Notes: generated by a model from the sequence alone, not told the origin. DNA of 64,000 nucleotides from GCA-002282575 sp964493995 (GCA_964493995.1 CAZBQD010000005.1:6230-70229); one strand, 5' to 3'; shown: positions 34,633-43,087, counted from the stretch's first letter. Translations and numbers: made by a program.

Positions 34633-34923
34633 TTAAGCGTCAGTAGGTAGAATTTTTTCAACTTCGCTGTGAACACGAGCGATGATGTGAGCAGCTACTA
34701 AGCCGTCACCAACACGTTCACAAGCATCAGCACCAGCGCGAACCGCTGCGTTAACCGCACCAGTCTCACCACGTACCAAAACAGTTACATAACCACCACC
34801 CACGAATTGACGACCGATCAAACGAACTTCAGCCGCTTTAGTCATCGCGTCTGCCGCTTCAATTGCTGGTACCAAACCACGAGTTTCAATCATGCCTAAT
34901 GCAATACCCATACGCTCAGCCAT
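34633..34923 (-). CDS. csoS1: Carboxysome shell hexamer CsoS1 (short copy)
   Basis: This 96-residue single-BMC-domain shell hexamer begins MAERMGIALGMIETRG and ends at KILPTDA. It has the same core as the copy 17 bases downstream. Most alpha-carboxysome operons have three csoS1 genes; only two lie here. A good ribosome-binding site (AAGGAG) precedes the ATG. The 167-base gap upstream to csoS4B (34924-35090) is A+T-rich and may hold an internal promoter for the highly expressed hexamers; no clear -35/-10 pair was found. Confidence 0.96.
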   Translation of the reverse strand: MAERMGIALGMIETRGLVPAIEAADAMTKAAEVRLIGRQFVGGGYVTVLVRGETGAVNAAVRAGADACERVGDGLVAAHIIARVHSEVEKILPTDA

Positions 34924-35090
34924 TTGTTAGCTCCTTAGCAAAAAAATAATAAACGAAAAGTTTATACAATACCGTATCAATTCTGAACCTTAGCACGAAT
35001 TAACCGAGTATTCATTTTCAAATTCAGACTATTACTAATCTGAGAGTCCATTAAAAAGGCAGAAATTTCTACCAACCGTCACTGATGAGA

Positions 35091-35336
35091 TCAGCTTTCC
35101 CAATTATCGATAATTCCGCCTATCGATAAGTCTGTGAAGGTCTTTCTGTCATTCATCACCAGCCTTGCTGAACTGCCTGAAGTGGTAAATACCCAGTCTC
35201 CTTCAGCAACACCAACGGGATCGGTAGCAACAAGCACCTTACCTTTGAGGTCTTTAAGAACACGCAAAGATGTACCATTCAAGCCAGGTGTACGACGCGT
35301 ACACACCAACTCAGAAACAACTTGCATGATCTCCAT
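35091..35336 (-). CDS. csoS4B: Carboxysome vertex pentamer CsoS4B
   Basis: This 81-residue bacterial-microcompartment vertex protein caps icosahedral corners as pentamers. Typical blocks are MEIMQVVSELVCTRRTPGL, LRVLKDLKGKVLVATDPVGV and the C-terminal GGIIDNWES. Its last-to-first-base overlap with csoS4A (the stop of one meets the start of the other at 35336) shows tight coupling. It is the second of the usual pair. Confidence 0.95.
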   Translation of the reverse strand: MEIMQVVSELVCTRRTPGLNGTSLRVLKDLKGKVLVATDPVGVAEGDWVFTTSGSSARLVMNDRKTFTDLSIGGIIDNWES

Positions 35337-35581
35337 TACTCCTCCCAGTGGTCAATAATGCCCACAATGGTTAGATCACTTGGATAGTCCTTAGCACCAG
35401 CCGCATCACGCGCCGCACCAGAACCAACACAAATAACCCAATCACCCGGCATACAACCAATCGCGTCAACGGCGACACTACGAGCGCCGCTTTTTTCACG
35501 CACCACCTGAAGTGGCTTGTGTCCAAACTCAGCGATACGATTGGTGGAAACTAATGTTTTTTCAACTTGCATAATACGCAT
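35336..35581 (-). CDS. csoS4A: Carboxysome vertex pentamer CsoS4A
   Basis: This 81-residue vertex pentamer has MRIMQVEKTLVSTNRI, AVDAIGCMPGDWVICVGSGAA and VGIIDHWEE. In almost all described alpha-carboxysome operons csoSCA (csoS3), about 1.5 kb, lies between csoS2 and csoS4A. Here only 12 bases separate csoS4A from csoS2, so that gene is missing from its standard place, with no remnant. Confidence 0.95.
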   Translation of the reverse strand: MRIMQVEKTLVSTNRIAEFGHKPLQVVREKSGARSVAVDAIGCMPGDWVICVGSGAARDAAGAKDYPSDLTIVGIIDHWEE

Positions 35582-35593
35582 GATGTTGCTCCA

Positions 35594-38077
35594 TTAGCCT
35601 CTCGCACCACCTGAATAGGTGATTGCCGCGCCTTTACTAATACCATTACCTGAAGAGCCGGTAATCTTCAATGAAGAATGACGTTCTTCCTGTTTTGGTA
35701 CATCCTTGTACACTGAAGCTCCCACAACCCAGTTGTTGTGCTGGCCGCGTTCTGTAAGGTTACGACCTCGGCTTGAAAAGCCTTCGGTACCCGTAACATG
35801 ACGAGAATTAGCCCAAGCATCACCAGACACCTTCACCCCTTGTTGACTACCGTCACCGGTGAGTCGAGGTAACACCGCAGGCGCTACTTGATTCACAACC
35901 TGTTCAGCCACAGCGGGTTGAACCATTTGTACTGGTGCTGCTTGCACCACTTCTGCTACTGCCATGGCAGGCTGTGCGACCGTTTTGACTTGCTTCATGG
36001 TTTGCGCCATGGAAACATTCATAAATTGTCGAACTGGCGCAGAGCGGCGATCGAAGCCACGTGTTCCCGTTACGATACCATCATCCCAAGAAGCATTACC
36101 GGTTAACCGATTGTTGCGTTCTAAAGATGCGTAAGGCATCGCTGCTTGCTCTGATTGCACACTCGGGCGTGCGCAATCGACTAGGGTATCTGCCCGATAA
36201 CCACCGGTAACCACACCACGATCGCAGATGCCACGATCGTTGCCGGTCATACGTTGATTATTCAAAGGCAGGTCGCCAGATACCGGTTTGCTACTCACCA
36301 ATGGCAAGGGATGGCTTTGACAGTAGGCTGTCATCACATCCGTTACTTCTGGTGCATCGCCTGTCAGTACTTGGCACAGGCCCTTGCGATTTCCTGTTAC
36401 AGCTTGATTTCCAGCATATGAATGACCGGTGACAGACAGCATGCTGTTCTGTCCATCACCTTCAGCCTTTGGGAAGCCAGAAGACTCCTGCTGTGCATCC
36501 ACACCTTTAATCAAGCTTGCATTCAATCGCTTGATAGAAGACCCATTACGGGCACTGAAGCTCGCCAGTTGACGATCGTGGTATTGGTTACCCGTTACAC
36601 GTTCATTCTTGCGAATTTCATTACCAGTGACGCGCCCTGCTGTGTCATCGAGCAACTGCCCGGTGACGGTCATACCTTTCGCACTACTACCAGCAACTAC
36701 TTTATCTGCGTTGCCAACAAACTTGTTGACGCCACAAGCACTAAAGTCTTCGCTTGTCAGGTATTCACTGCCAGTGACCGAACGACAAGCGCCCGCTTCA
36801 CCGCCAGTCATGGTTGACGAGCGTGTTGCCAATGAGCCAGTTACACTAGAACCACGAGCGGTATGAGATTGCTCTACTTTGCTCGGCGGTACTTTAGCTG
36901 CTTGGCGTTGATCCATATAGCAAGAACCCGTAATTGAACGGCTCATGCCTGAATCACCACCAGTAACACGTGTTCCCTGTGCGACATCGGTACCTGTGAC
37001 CACTTGTTGCTGACTGCAGCTATTCATCTCGCTAACTTTAGCAGGACGTGCCGCAGGCTTAGTGTCACAGCCTTGAGTTTTATAATGTTCTGCACCCCAG
37101 TACTCGATGCCACTAATGGCACGGCAAGCACCAGCTGAAGCACCAGTTACTTTAGAAGAAACTGAAGCATCAACACCAGTCAATGTCTTGTTAGACAAGG
37201 TGGTCATGCTAGAAACCTTGGATGGGTTAGCTTGAGGCTTGGTGCCGCAAACACTCGCGAAGTGATCATTGCTCAGATATTCTGTGCCTGTCACCGAGCG
37301 GCATTCGCCACGTTCAATGCCCGTCACGCTCGACTTATTGGTATCAACTGTGCTACCAGAAACCGTTTGCCCACTCAATGTCTGCGTGAATTCAACCTTG
37401 GTGGGTAACGTCTTTGGGCGCACTTTACCAGTTGGGCGAACGCCACCAGTCTTATGCGTTTTGTCAGCACCTTGAGAAGCTAACATCGCACGACGGTGCA
37501 TGGCCAACTGACGACCAGTGAGTCCCTGCTCCAATACGGCAGCAAAGTCTTGGTTCGGGTTTGACATAGCAATTTTTGCGGCCTGCGCAACCTTTTGTTG
37601 ACCCGTTTTACCGCTAGTAGCCATTGCTTGACGGCGAGCCATCGCAATAGAACGACCAGTCGGAGCGACAGGTAAAGATTGATATTGATTTTCAGACGAA
37701 ATAACGTGCATCGTCATTGCGTTTGAAGCATCGTTCGAACTACCAGTAGTTTCAGCGGCTGAAAAGACACGCTCACTTGCAGTACGAGTTACTGTTTTAG
37801 TAACCGCGCTCGCTGCTTTCTTTCCAGACACACTCATCGCCTGACGGCGCAAACGATTCACCTCACGAACACTCATGGCGTCGTTATGGCTAGGCGTTTC
37901 GTAACTTGACACAGAAGACTCGCTAGCAACACTCGTTTGAGCTGGCTTGTGAGCCGCTGCAGCTTGTCTTAATGTAGTCGAAGACACATTAGTGGCTGAT
38001 TTTCCAGTTTGCGAAAGCATCGTACGACGCAACTGCGCAATAGCTTTACCGCTAGATCTGCTCATATCGCTATTCAT
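35594..38077 (-). CDS. csoS2: CsoS2 intrinsically disordered carboxysome scaffold
   Basis: CsoS2 links RuBisCO to the shell. The N-region holds four basic RuBisCO-binding repeats (for example QLRRTMLSQTGKSA, RLRRQAMSVSGKKA, MARRQAMATSGKTG, MHRRAMLASQGADK). The middle region holds about five repeats built on (V/I)TG spaced by about eight residues with a CRS(V/I)TG and (S/N)xYL core. The C-region has further VTG repeats and the conserved end peptide GISKGAAITYSGGARG, which anchors to the shell. I start at the ATG at 38077 (MNSDMSRSS); the upstream GTG would add four residues. Some CsoS2 genes make a short form by ribosomal frameshifting; I could not locate a convincing slippery site by eye. Confidence 0.96.
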   Translation of the reverse strand: MNSDMSRSSGKAIAQLRRTMLSQTGKSATNVSSTTLRQAAAAHKPAQTSVASESSVSSYETPSHNDAMSVREVNRLRRQAMSVSGKKAASAVTKTVTRTASERVFSAAETTGSSNDASNAMTMHVISSENQYQSLPVAPTGRSIAMARRQAMATSGKTGQQKVAQAAKIAMSNPNQDFAAVLEQGLTGRQLAMHRRAMLASQGADKTHKTGGVRPTGKVRPKTLPTKVEFTQTLSGQTVSGSTVDTNKSSVTGIERGECRSVTGTEYLSNDHFASVCGTKPQANPSKVSSMTTLSNKTLTGVDASVSSKVTGASAGACRAISGIEYWGAEHYKTQGCDTKPAARPAKVSEMNSCSQQQVVTGTDVAQGTRVTGGDSGMSRSITGSCYMDQRQAAKVPPSKVEQSHTARGSSVTGSLATRSSTMTGGEAGACRSVTGSEYLTSEDFSACGVNKFVGNADKVVAGSSAKGMTVTGQLLDDTAGRVTGNEIRKNERVTGNQYHDRQLASFSARNGSSIKRLNASLIKGVDAQQESSGFPKAEGDGQNSMLSVTGHSYAGNQAVTGNRKGLCQVLTGDAPEVTDVMTAYCQSHPLPLVSSKPVSGDLPLNNQRMTGNDRGICDRGVVTGGYRADTLVDCARPSVQSEQAAMPYASLERNNRLTGNASWDDGIVTGTRGFDRRSAPVRQFMNVSMAQTMKQVKTVAQPAMAVAEVVQAAPVQMVQPAVAEQVVNQVAPAVLPRLTGDGSQQGVKVSGDAWANSRHVTGTEGFSSRGRNLTERGQHNNWVVGASVYKDVPKQEERHSSLKITGSSGNGISKGAAITYSGGARG

Positions 38078-38113
38078 AAGGATAATCACTCTATAAGTAA
38101 TAGCAGAAATTCA

Positions 38114-38140
38114 GTGGAAGCAGTGCGAGCACCCTTCCAC
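38114..38140 (-). promoter_or_regulatory. Hairpin between cbbS and csoS2
   Basis: On the minus strand GTGGAAG pairs with CTTCCAC (7 bp), with an inner GTGC/GCAC pair in the enclosed region. It lies 14 bases downstream of the cbbS stop. It has no T run, so an mRNA-stabilising or processing role that protects the cbbLS message is more likely than termination. Confidence 0.6.
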
Positions 38141-38154
38141 CGAACCCGTCGGAA

Positions 38155-38484
38155 TTAACGACCGCGGTAAACCACGAACGCCAAACCTTGGCATTGAGCG
38201 TAGTTGTCATAACCAACAACACGGATCAAATGCTCTGGGTTTTCACGACGGCAAGACTCTAGTTCTGCCATAACTGCGTCGATTGATTGCTCACCAAACA
38301 TTGGCAGTTTCCACATGTACCAGTAAGCACCCATCATGTTGTCGATTTCAGTGTGTTCAACACCTGGGTTCCAACCTTGACGAATCATGTAAGCGATTTG
38401 CTTTTTGACTTGTTCAGTGGTCATTTCTGGCAAGTAAGAAAAAGTTTCCAACTTGGTCGTTGTTTTATAAGCTTGAATGTCCAT
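38155..38484 (-). CDS. cbbS: Form I RuBisCO small subunit
   Basis: This 109-residue small subunit of the L8S8 enzyme has ETFSYLPEMTTEQVKKQI, GWNPGVEHTE, YWYMWKLPMFGE and the C-terminal IRVVGYDNYAQCQGLAFVVY. The sequence type belongs to the carboxysomal form IA group. It follows cbbL by 27 bases with an AAGAGGAA ribosome-binding site. Confidence 0.97.
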   Translation of the reverse strand: MDIQAYKTTTKLETFSYLPEMTTEQVKKQIAYMIRQGWNPGVEHTEIDNMMGAYWYMWKLPMFGEQSIDAVMAELESCRRENPEHLIRVVGYDNYAQCQGLAFVVYRGR

Positions 38485-38511
38485 TAAAAATTCCTCTTGC
38501 TAGTAACGCAA

Positions 38512-39933
38512 TTAACGGTTAACAACGTCAAGTTTGTCAACTGTATCGAATTCAAACTTGATCTCTTTCCAAGTTTCCATTGCGATACGTAATTCTGGGC
38601 TGTGTTTCGCTGCGCCAGTAAGGATGTCCTTACCTTCTTTCTCAACTTCACGACCTTCGTTACGAGCTTGGATACAAGCTTCCAACGCCACACGGTTAGC
38701 GGCCGCACCAGCAGCGTTACCCCATGGGTGACCTAATGTACCACCACCGAACTGAAGAACTGAGTCGTCACCGAAGATGTTAACCAACGCTGGCATGTGC
38801 CATACGTGAATACCACCAGAAGCAACAGCGAATGCGCCAGGCATTGAACCCCAGTCTTGGTCGAAGAATAGACCACGTGAACGATCTTCAGGAATGAAAG
38901 ACTCACGTAACAAGTCGATCCAACCTAGAGTAGCAGCACGGTCACCTTCCAACTTACCTACTACTGTACCAGTATGGAGTTGGTCACCACCTGACAAACG
39001 TAAGATCTTAGTCAATACGCGGAAGTGGATACCGTGGTGTGGGTTACGGTCAAGTACCGCATGCATTGCACGGTGGATGTGTAACAGGATACCGTTTTCA
39101 CGACAGAAGTTAGCCAATGCTGTGTTAGCAGAGAAACCGCCAGTGATGTAGTCATGCATTACAATCGGAGCACCGATTTCTTTAGCATACTCAGCACGAC
39201 GCATCATTTCTTCTGAACAAGGAGCCGTAACGTTCAGGTAGTGACCTTTGCGCTCGCCAGTTTCAGCTTCAGCTTTATGGATCGCTTCCATAACGAAGTC
39301 AAAACGGTGTTTCCAGTTCATGAATGGTTGGCTGTTAACGTTTTCGTCGTCTTTAGTGAAGTCTAGACCACCACGCAAGCACTCATAAACAGCGCGACCG
39401 TAGTTTTTAGCCGACAAACCTAATTTAGGCTTAATAGTACAACCCAATAATGGACGACCATATTTGTTCAGCATGTCACGTTCAACTTGGATACCAACAG
39501 GAGGGCCACCACAAGTTTTAACGAAAGCGATTGGGAAACGAACGTCTTCTAAACGTAGTGAACGAACAGCTTTGAAACCGAATACGTTACCTACCAATGA
39601 AGTGAATACGTTTACTACAGAACCTGACTCGAACAAGTCGATTGGGTAAGCGATGAACGCATAGAATGCAGTGTCGTCACCTGGAACGTCTTCAATACGG
39701 TAAGAACGTCCTTTGTAGTAGTCCATGTCAGTTAACAAGTCGGTCCAAACTGTGGTCCAAGTACCTGTTGAAGACTCTGCCGCAACTGCTGCTGCCGCTT
39801 CTTCGCGGTCAACACCTGGTTGTGGAACGATTTTGAAACATGCCAACAAGTCGGTGTCCAGAGGAGTGTACTCTGGAGTCCAATAGGTATGGCGGTATTC
39901 TTTAACACCAGCGTTATACTTCTTTGCAGCCAT
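38512..39933 (-). CDS. cbbL: Form IA RuBisCO large subunit
   Basis: This 473-residue catalytic subunit has the active-site blocks TIKPKLGLSAKNYGRA, GGLDFTKDDENVNSQPF (carbamylated Lys), HIHRAMHAVLDR, loop 6 HTGTVVGKLEGDR and GGGTLGHPWGNAAGA. It opens the carboxysome operon with a strong AAGGAG ribosome-binding site. The start MAAKKYNAGVKEYRHTYW is typical of the carboxysome-associated IA type. The operon promoter must lie in the 492-base gap up to rpmB. Confidence 0.98.
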   Translation of the reverse strand: MAAKKYNAGVKEYRHTYWTPEYTPLDTDLLACFKIVPQPGVDREEAAAAVAAESSTGTWTTVWTDLLTDMDYYKGRSYRIEDVPGDDTAFYAFIAYPIDLFESGSVVNVFTSLVGNVFGFKAVRSLRLEDVRFPIAFVKTCGGPPVGIQVERDMLNKYGRPLLGCTIKPKLGLSAKNYGRAVYECLRGGLDFTKDDENVNSQPFMNWKHRFDFVMEAIHKAEAETGERKGHYLNVTAPCSEEMMRRAEYAKEIGAPIVMHDYITGGFSANTALANFCRENGILLHIHRAMHAVLDRNPHHGIHFRVLTKILRLSGGDQLHTGTVVGKLEGDRAATLGWIDLLRESFIPEDRSRGLFFDQDWGSMPGAFAVASGGIHVWHMPALVNIFGDDSVLQFGGGTLGHPWGNAAGAAANRVALEACIQARNEGREVEKEGKDILTGAAKHSPELRIAMETWKEIKFEFDTVDKLDVVNR

Positions 39934-40053
39934 GGATGGCTCCTTAATTAAGGTTAAAAAAACTCAATCAAATTGAGACCGTTGCCGATCTTTACCCGCT
40001 AACTATAACGCAATTTTCACAATAAATAAAAATCAATATTTCAAATATAAACC

Positions 40054-40069
40054 ATAGACGATCGTCTAT
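40054..40069. promoter_or_regulatory. 16-bp perfect palindrome upstream of cbbL
   Basis: ATAGACGATCGTCTAT is a perfect palindrome 121 bases upstream of the cbbL start, embedded in A+T-rich sequence. Its position suits an operator for the carboxysome operon. It is more symmetric and more compact than typical LysR TNA-N7-TNA sites, so it could serve CbbR or another regulator. Confidence 0.5.
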
Positions 40070-40359
40070 AATTTACACTCGAAGCATTGCTTGTTGCATT
40101 ACTGTCGTTGGATCTGGGTCACTATAACGCAGACAAAGCGTGAACACCAGTGACCGCATGTCTTTTTTAATTGATTTCGCACAACTTTCATCTACTATCA
40201 GCAGAAGTCATTTTTATCTGCCCGCTCACCATAATGTTAAACGTGGCACACAGTCTAAAATGCTCCTCCGGATAAGCCTGATATGAAGCGTGCTTTACAT
40301 TGCGATTTCAATCTTTCTCAGAAAAGTCAGCTTTCCGAACACGGATTGCCCAATCGCAC

Positions 40360-40389
40360 TTGACAAAGAAAAAGAATAGTGGCTATAAT
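40360..40389 (+). promoter_or_regulatory. Sigma70 promoter of rpmB-rpmG
   Basis: Consensus TTGACA (40360-40365) and TATAAT (40384-40389) are separated by 18 bases, 36 bases upstream of the rpmB ATG. Both hexamers are perfect, as expected for a ribosomal protein operon. Confidence 0.93.
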
Positions 40390-40425
40390 TCCGGCTTTGT
40401 CATTTTAGACGATAAGGAATTCATC

Positions 40426-40662
40426 ATGGCACGTGTATGTCAAATTACTGGCAAAGGCACAGTAACTGGGAACAAAGTGTCTCACTCTAACATTAAAACT
40501 AAGCGTCGTTTTTTGCCTAACCTGCATAACAAACGTTTTTGGTTAGAGTCAGAGCAACGTTTTGTTCGTTTACGTATTTCAGCAAATGGCTTGCGTACTA
40601 TCGACAAATTGGGTATCGAAGCTGTGGTTGGTGCATTACGCGCTAACGGCGAAAACATCTAA
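40426..40662 (+). CDS. rpmB: 50S ribosomal protein L28
   Basis: This 78-residue protein starts MARVCQITGKGTVTGNKVSH and has the TKRRFLPNLHNKRFW block. The start is at the ATG at 40426 (AAGGA upstream), not at the earlier ATG in the longer open frame, which would run through the promoter. It lacks the zinc-binding cysteine set, so it is the zinc-free form. Confidence 0.98.
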   Translation: MARVCQITGKGTVTGNKVSHSNIKTKRRFLPNLHNKRFWLESEQRFVRLRISANGLRTIDKLGIEAVVGALRANGENI

Positions 40663-40673
40663 GGAGTGATGGT

Positions 40674-40841
40674 ATGGCTAAGTCAATTCGCGAAAAGATC
40701 AAATTAGTTTCGACTGCAGAAACGGGTTTCTTCTACACCACGACTAAAAACAAACGTACAACGCCTGAAAAGCTCGAAATGATGAAGTTCGATCCGAAAG
40801 CGCGTAAACACGTATTGTTCAAAGAAGCTAAAATTAAATAA
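40674..40841 (+). CDS. rpmG: 50S ribosomal protein L33
   Basis: This 55-residue protein starts MAKSIREKIKLVSTAETG and has FYTTTKNKRTTPEKLEM and the C-terminal FKEAKIK. It lacks the paired CxxC motifs, so it is the zinc-free form. AAGGAG precedes the ATG. It lies 11 bases after rpmB, the usual rpmB-rpmG operon, and is followed by a terminator. Confidence 0.97.
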   Translation: MAKSIREKIKLVSTAETGFFYTTTKNKRTTPEKLEMMKFDPKARKHVLFKEAKIK

Positions 40842-40857
40842 TTTTGCTTCTGACGCC

Positions 40858-40884
40858 AAAAGCCCGACTTGTTCGGGCTTTTTG
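40858..40884 (+). terminator. Terminator of rpmB-rpmG
   Basis: AAAGCCCGA and TCGGGCTTT form a strong stem with a short CTTGT-type loop, followed by TTTGTTT. It ends 17-43 bases after the rpmG stop. Confidence 0.93.
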
Positions 40885-40953
40885 TTTATCGGCGCTAGCT
40901 AGACTGTGCTAATATCTTCAAATCGCTAATTTTTTTGACGGTGCAATCTGATT

Positions 40954-41781
40954 ATGCCCGAATTACCCGAAGTTGAAACCACCAAGCGCGGTATTGCACC
41001 CCACGTTAATCTACATCGCTTGACGCAGGTAACGGTTCGTCAACCTAAGCTGCGCTACCCCATTCCTGTCGAACAGCTTAATCAGCTGATCGGACAAAGA
41101 CTGTTTTCCGTTGAGCGTCGTGCCAAATATTTACTGCTTCAATTTAACACGCGCACCCTGATTATCCATTTGGGCATGTCGGGGAGTTTGCGTGTTGTGC
41201 CAACAGAGGCAGAATGGCGCAAACACGATCATTGGCAACTCACCTTTGGCTCGCATTGCCTGCGTTATCATGATCCTCGTCGATTTGGCTTTCTCATTGT
41301 CAGTGACAGTCCTGCTAGCCATCCTTTGCTGTGCAAATTAGGTCCTGAACCCCTAAGTGACGATTTTAGTATTGCGTATTTGCGGCAGCAATTGGCTAAA
41401 CGCAAGACGCCTATCAAAACCAATCTGATGAATAATGAGGTGGTGGTGGGCATTGGTAATATCTATGCCTGTGAGTCGCTTTTCCTGGCCGGTATTCACC
41501 CGCTGACACCCAGCTACCAGCTCAGCTTAGCACAGATAACCAGCTTGCATGCTCATATTCAAGCAACCTTAGAGCGGGCGATTAGTCAGGGTGGTAGCAC
41601 CTTAAGAGACTTTGTCAATCCGGACGGACAGCCGGGCTATTTTGCACAAACCTTGCATGTTTATGGTCGCGCCCAGCAACCCTGCTTGCACTGCCAAACG
41701 CCCATTGAAAATCTACGTATTGCGGGACGATCAAGCTATTATTGCCCACAGTGTCAACCCATTCAATCAGGACAGCCGTAA
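40954..41781 (+). CDS. mutM: Formamidopyrimidine-DNA glycosylase (Fpg/MutM)
   Basis: This enzyme removes oxidised purines such as 8-oxoguanine and cleaves the abasic site. The N-terminal catalytic MPELPEVETTKRGI (Pro1 and Glu2 after Met removal), the LGMSGSLR loop, the helix-two-turn-helix NNEVVVGIGNIYACESLF and the C-terminal zinc finger (CLHC with CPQC) are all present. The length of 275 residues is typical. Confidence 0.97.
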   Translation: MPELPEVETTKRGIAPHVNLHRLTQVTVRQPKLRYPIPVEQLNQLIGQRLFSVERRAKYLLLQFNTRTLIIHLGMSGSLRVVPTEAEWRKHDHWQLTFGSHCLRYHDPRRFGFLIVSDSPASHPLLCKLGPEPLSDDFSIAYLRQQLAKRKTPIKTNLMNNEVVVGIGNIYACESLFLAGIHPLTPSYQLSLAQITSLHAHIQATLERAISQGGSTLRDFVNPDGQPGYFAQTLHVYGRAQQPCLHCQTPIENLRIAGRSSYYCPQCQPIQSGQP

Positions 41782-42257
41782 TGAAAAAATGGTTTCTATT
41801 CATATTGCCTTTAGTCGCCATTCTGCTCAGCGCAATTGCCTGGTGGTGGATTCAACCCTCACCACAGGTGAAAACCAGCATCCTATCACTGGCAAACAAC
41901 TGCCAATTGCATACCGGCGACTGCCTTATCGAACACAATGGCATGAGTGTGCGCCTGAGCATCAGCCCACAACCCATCCCCATTGCCAAAGCCTTAACCA
42001 TTACAGCCGACATTCAGGGTGTGGTGCCGACGCAAGTGCAGCTGGATATTAATGGCAGTAATATGTACATGGGTTACAACCGTGTTAGCCTAACCCCCAC
42101 GTCTGGCACACAGTGGACCGGAAAATCGATTTTGTCTTTTTGTACCATCGACGAGATGCAATGGCAATTAACGCTGCTCATAGACCTAGCGGATGGCCAA
42201 CAAATTCAAGCCCCCTTCCCGCTTGTGACACCCTTTAAGTTGAAATCCACTCCATAA
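41781..42257 (+). CDS. Membrane-anchored protein of unknown function
   Basis: The ATG at 41781 overlaps the mutM stop (TAATG) and gives MKKWFLFILPLVAILLSAIAWWW, a single N-terminal membrane anchor or signal; the longer open frame would start inside mutM. The remaining 135 residues look strand-rich and periplasmic (LSISPQPIPIAKALTITAD, NGSNMYMGYNRVSLTP), resembling short copper/FixH-like or auxiliary periplasmic domains without clear metal ligands. It is co-transcribed with mutM. The function is unknown. Confidence 0.78.
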   Translation: MKKWFLFILPLVAILLSAIAWWWIQPSPQVKTSILSLANNCQLHTGDCLIEHNGMSVRLSISPQPIPIAKALTITADIQGVVPTQVQLDINGSNMYMGYNRVSLTPTSGTQWTGKSILSFCTIDEMQWQLTLLIDLADGQQIQAPFPLVTPFKLKSTP

Positions 42258-42278
42258 GCCAATACCATCAGAATTCAC

Positions 42279-43001
42279 CTAGCGCTGTAAACTGGCTCCG
42301 CCATCGATAACCAAGCGTGTTCCGGTCGTGTAAGGGCTGGCAAACAAATAATCGATGGCATCGATAACTGGTTGAAAGCCTGGCTCAACGCCCAGCAGTG
42401 TTTGGTCTAATCGTCGCTGGCGATATGCGGCATCGTCGCTGCCATGAAAAGCTAGCAAACCTGGCGCAACCGCATTCACTTTCACATCAGGTGCAAACGC
42501 CACCGCTTGCGAACGCATCAGACTTTCCATAGCGCATTTAGAAGCCGTATATAAGGCCTTATCGGCTTTGCCTTGATCGCAACTGGCGTCGCTGATAAAC
42601 ACAACATCACTTAAGCCCTCATGGGCTTGCAATAAAGGCAACAAACCTTGATTCAATTTATAAGGCGACAACAGGTGCAAAGCAAAGGTGGCTTCAAGCA
42701 GACTGGGCGATTGGGCGAGCTCTGCATCTGAATGCCACACGGAAGCGTTGTGCACTATGCCTCTCAGTGACTGGGTTCTCTGCTTCACCGCCTCAATTAG
42801 GGCGGCCACACCGGCGTCACTGGCCACATCAATACAGAGCATCTGTGCCCCCTGTTGGCGCAATGACAGCACCTCATCGTTCTCGTGACGATAAGTAGCC
42901 AAAACTTCGTAGCCTGCCTGCAACCAATGCTGAACCAAATAGGCTCCTAAGCGACGACTCGCTCCCGTGACCAGCACACAGGGCTTCTGCTTAACCTTCA
43001 T
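42279..43001 (-). CDS. folM: Short-chain dehydrogenase, dihydromonapterin reductase FolM-like
   Basis: This 240-residue NADPH-dependent SDR enzyme has TGASRRLGAYL (the TGxxRRxG variant typical of pteridine reductases and FolM), the HNAS block, the YTASK catalytic Tyr/Lys and PGLLAFHGSDDAAYR, which matches E. coli FolM in arrangement. FolM reduces dihydromonapterin and has some dihydrofolate reductase activity. Its presence with folE2 in the same window fits pterin metabolism. A general SDR role cannot be excluded. Confidence 0.82.
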   Translation of the reverse strand: MKVKQKPCVLVTGASRRLGAYLVQHWLQAGYEVLATYRHENDEVLSLRQQGAQMLCIDVASDAGVAALIEAVKQRTQSLRGIVHNASVWHSDAELAQSPSLLEATFALHLLSPYKLNQGLLPLLQAHEGLSDVVFISDASCDQGKADKALYTASKCAMESLMRSQAVAFAPDVKVNAVAPGLLAFHGSDDAAYRQRRLDQTLLGVEPGFQPVIDAIDYLFASPYTTGTRLVIDGGASLQR

Positions 43002-43087
43002 TCGCCTACTCCTTAATCAACGCTGGGCTTCCATTTTAGCGCAATATGCCGTATAAATAGCCTAATTAGTCCACAACATGGTTTATT

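Larger units (their letters stand above)
39934..40425. promoter_or_regulatory. Divergent control region between cbbL and rpmB
   Basis: This 492-base gap has no credible gene. Its cbbL-proximal third is A+T-rich and contains the 16-bp palindrome at 40054-40069, listed separately. The rpmB-proximal end contains a near-consensus sigma70 promoter. The middle (about 40080-40300) shows nothing I can assign. Confidence 0.7.

Noticed and set aside
34924..35090. A hidden remnant of csoSCA in the 167-base gap before csoS1
   Set aside because: The gap is too short, A+T-rich and shows no CsoSCA-like frame; it also lies on the wrong side of csoS4AB.
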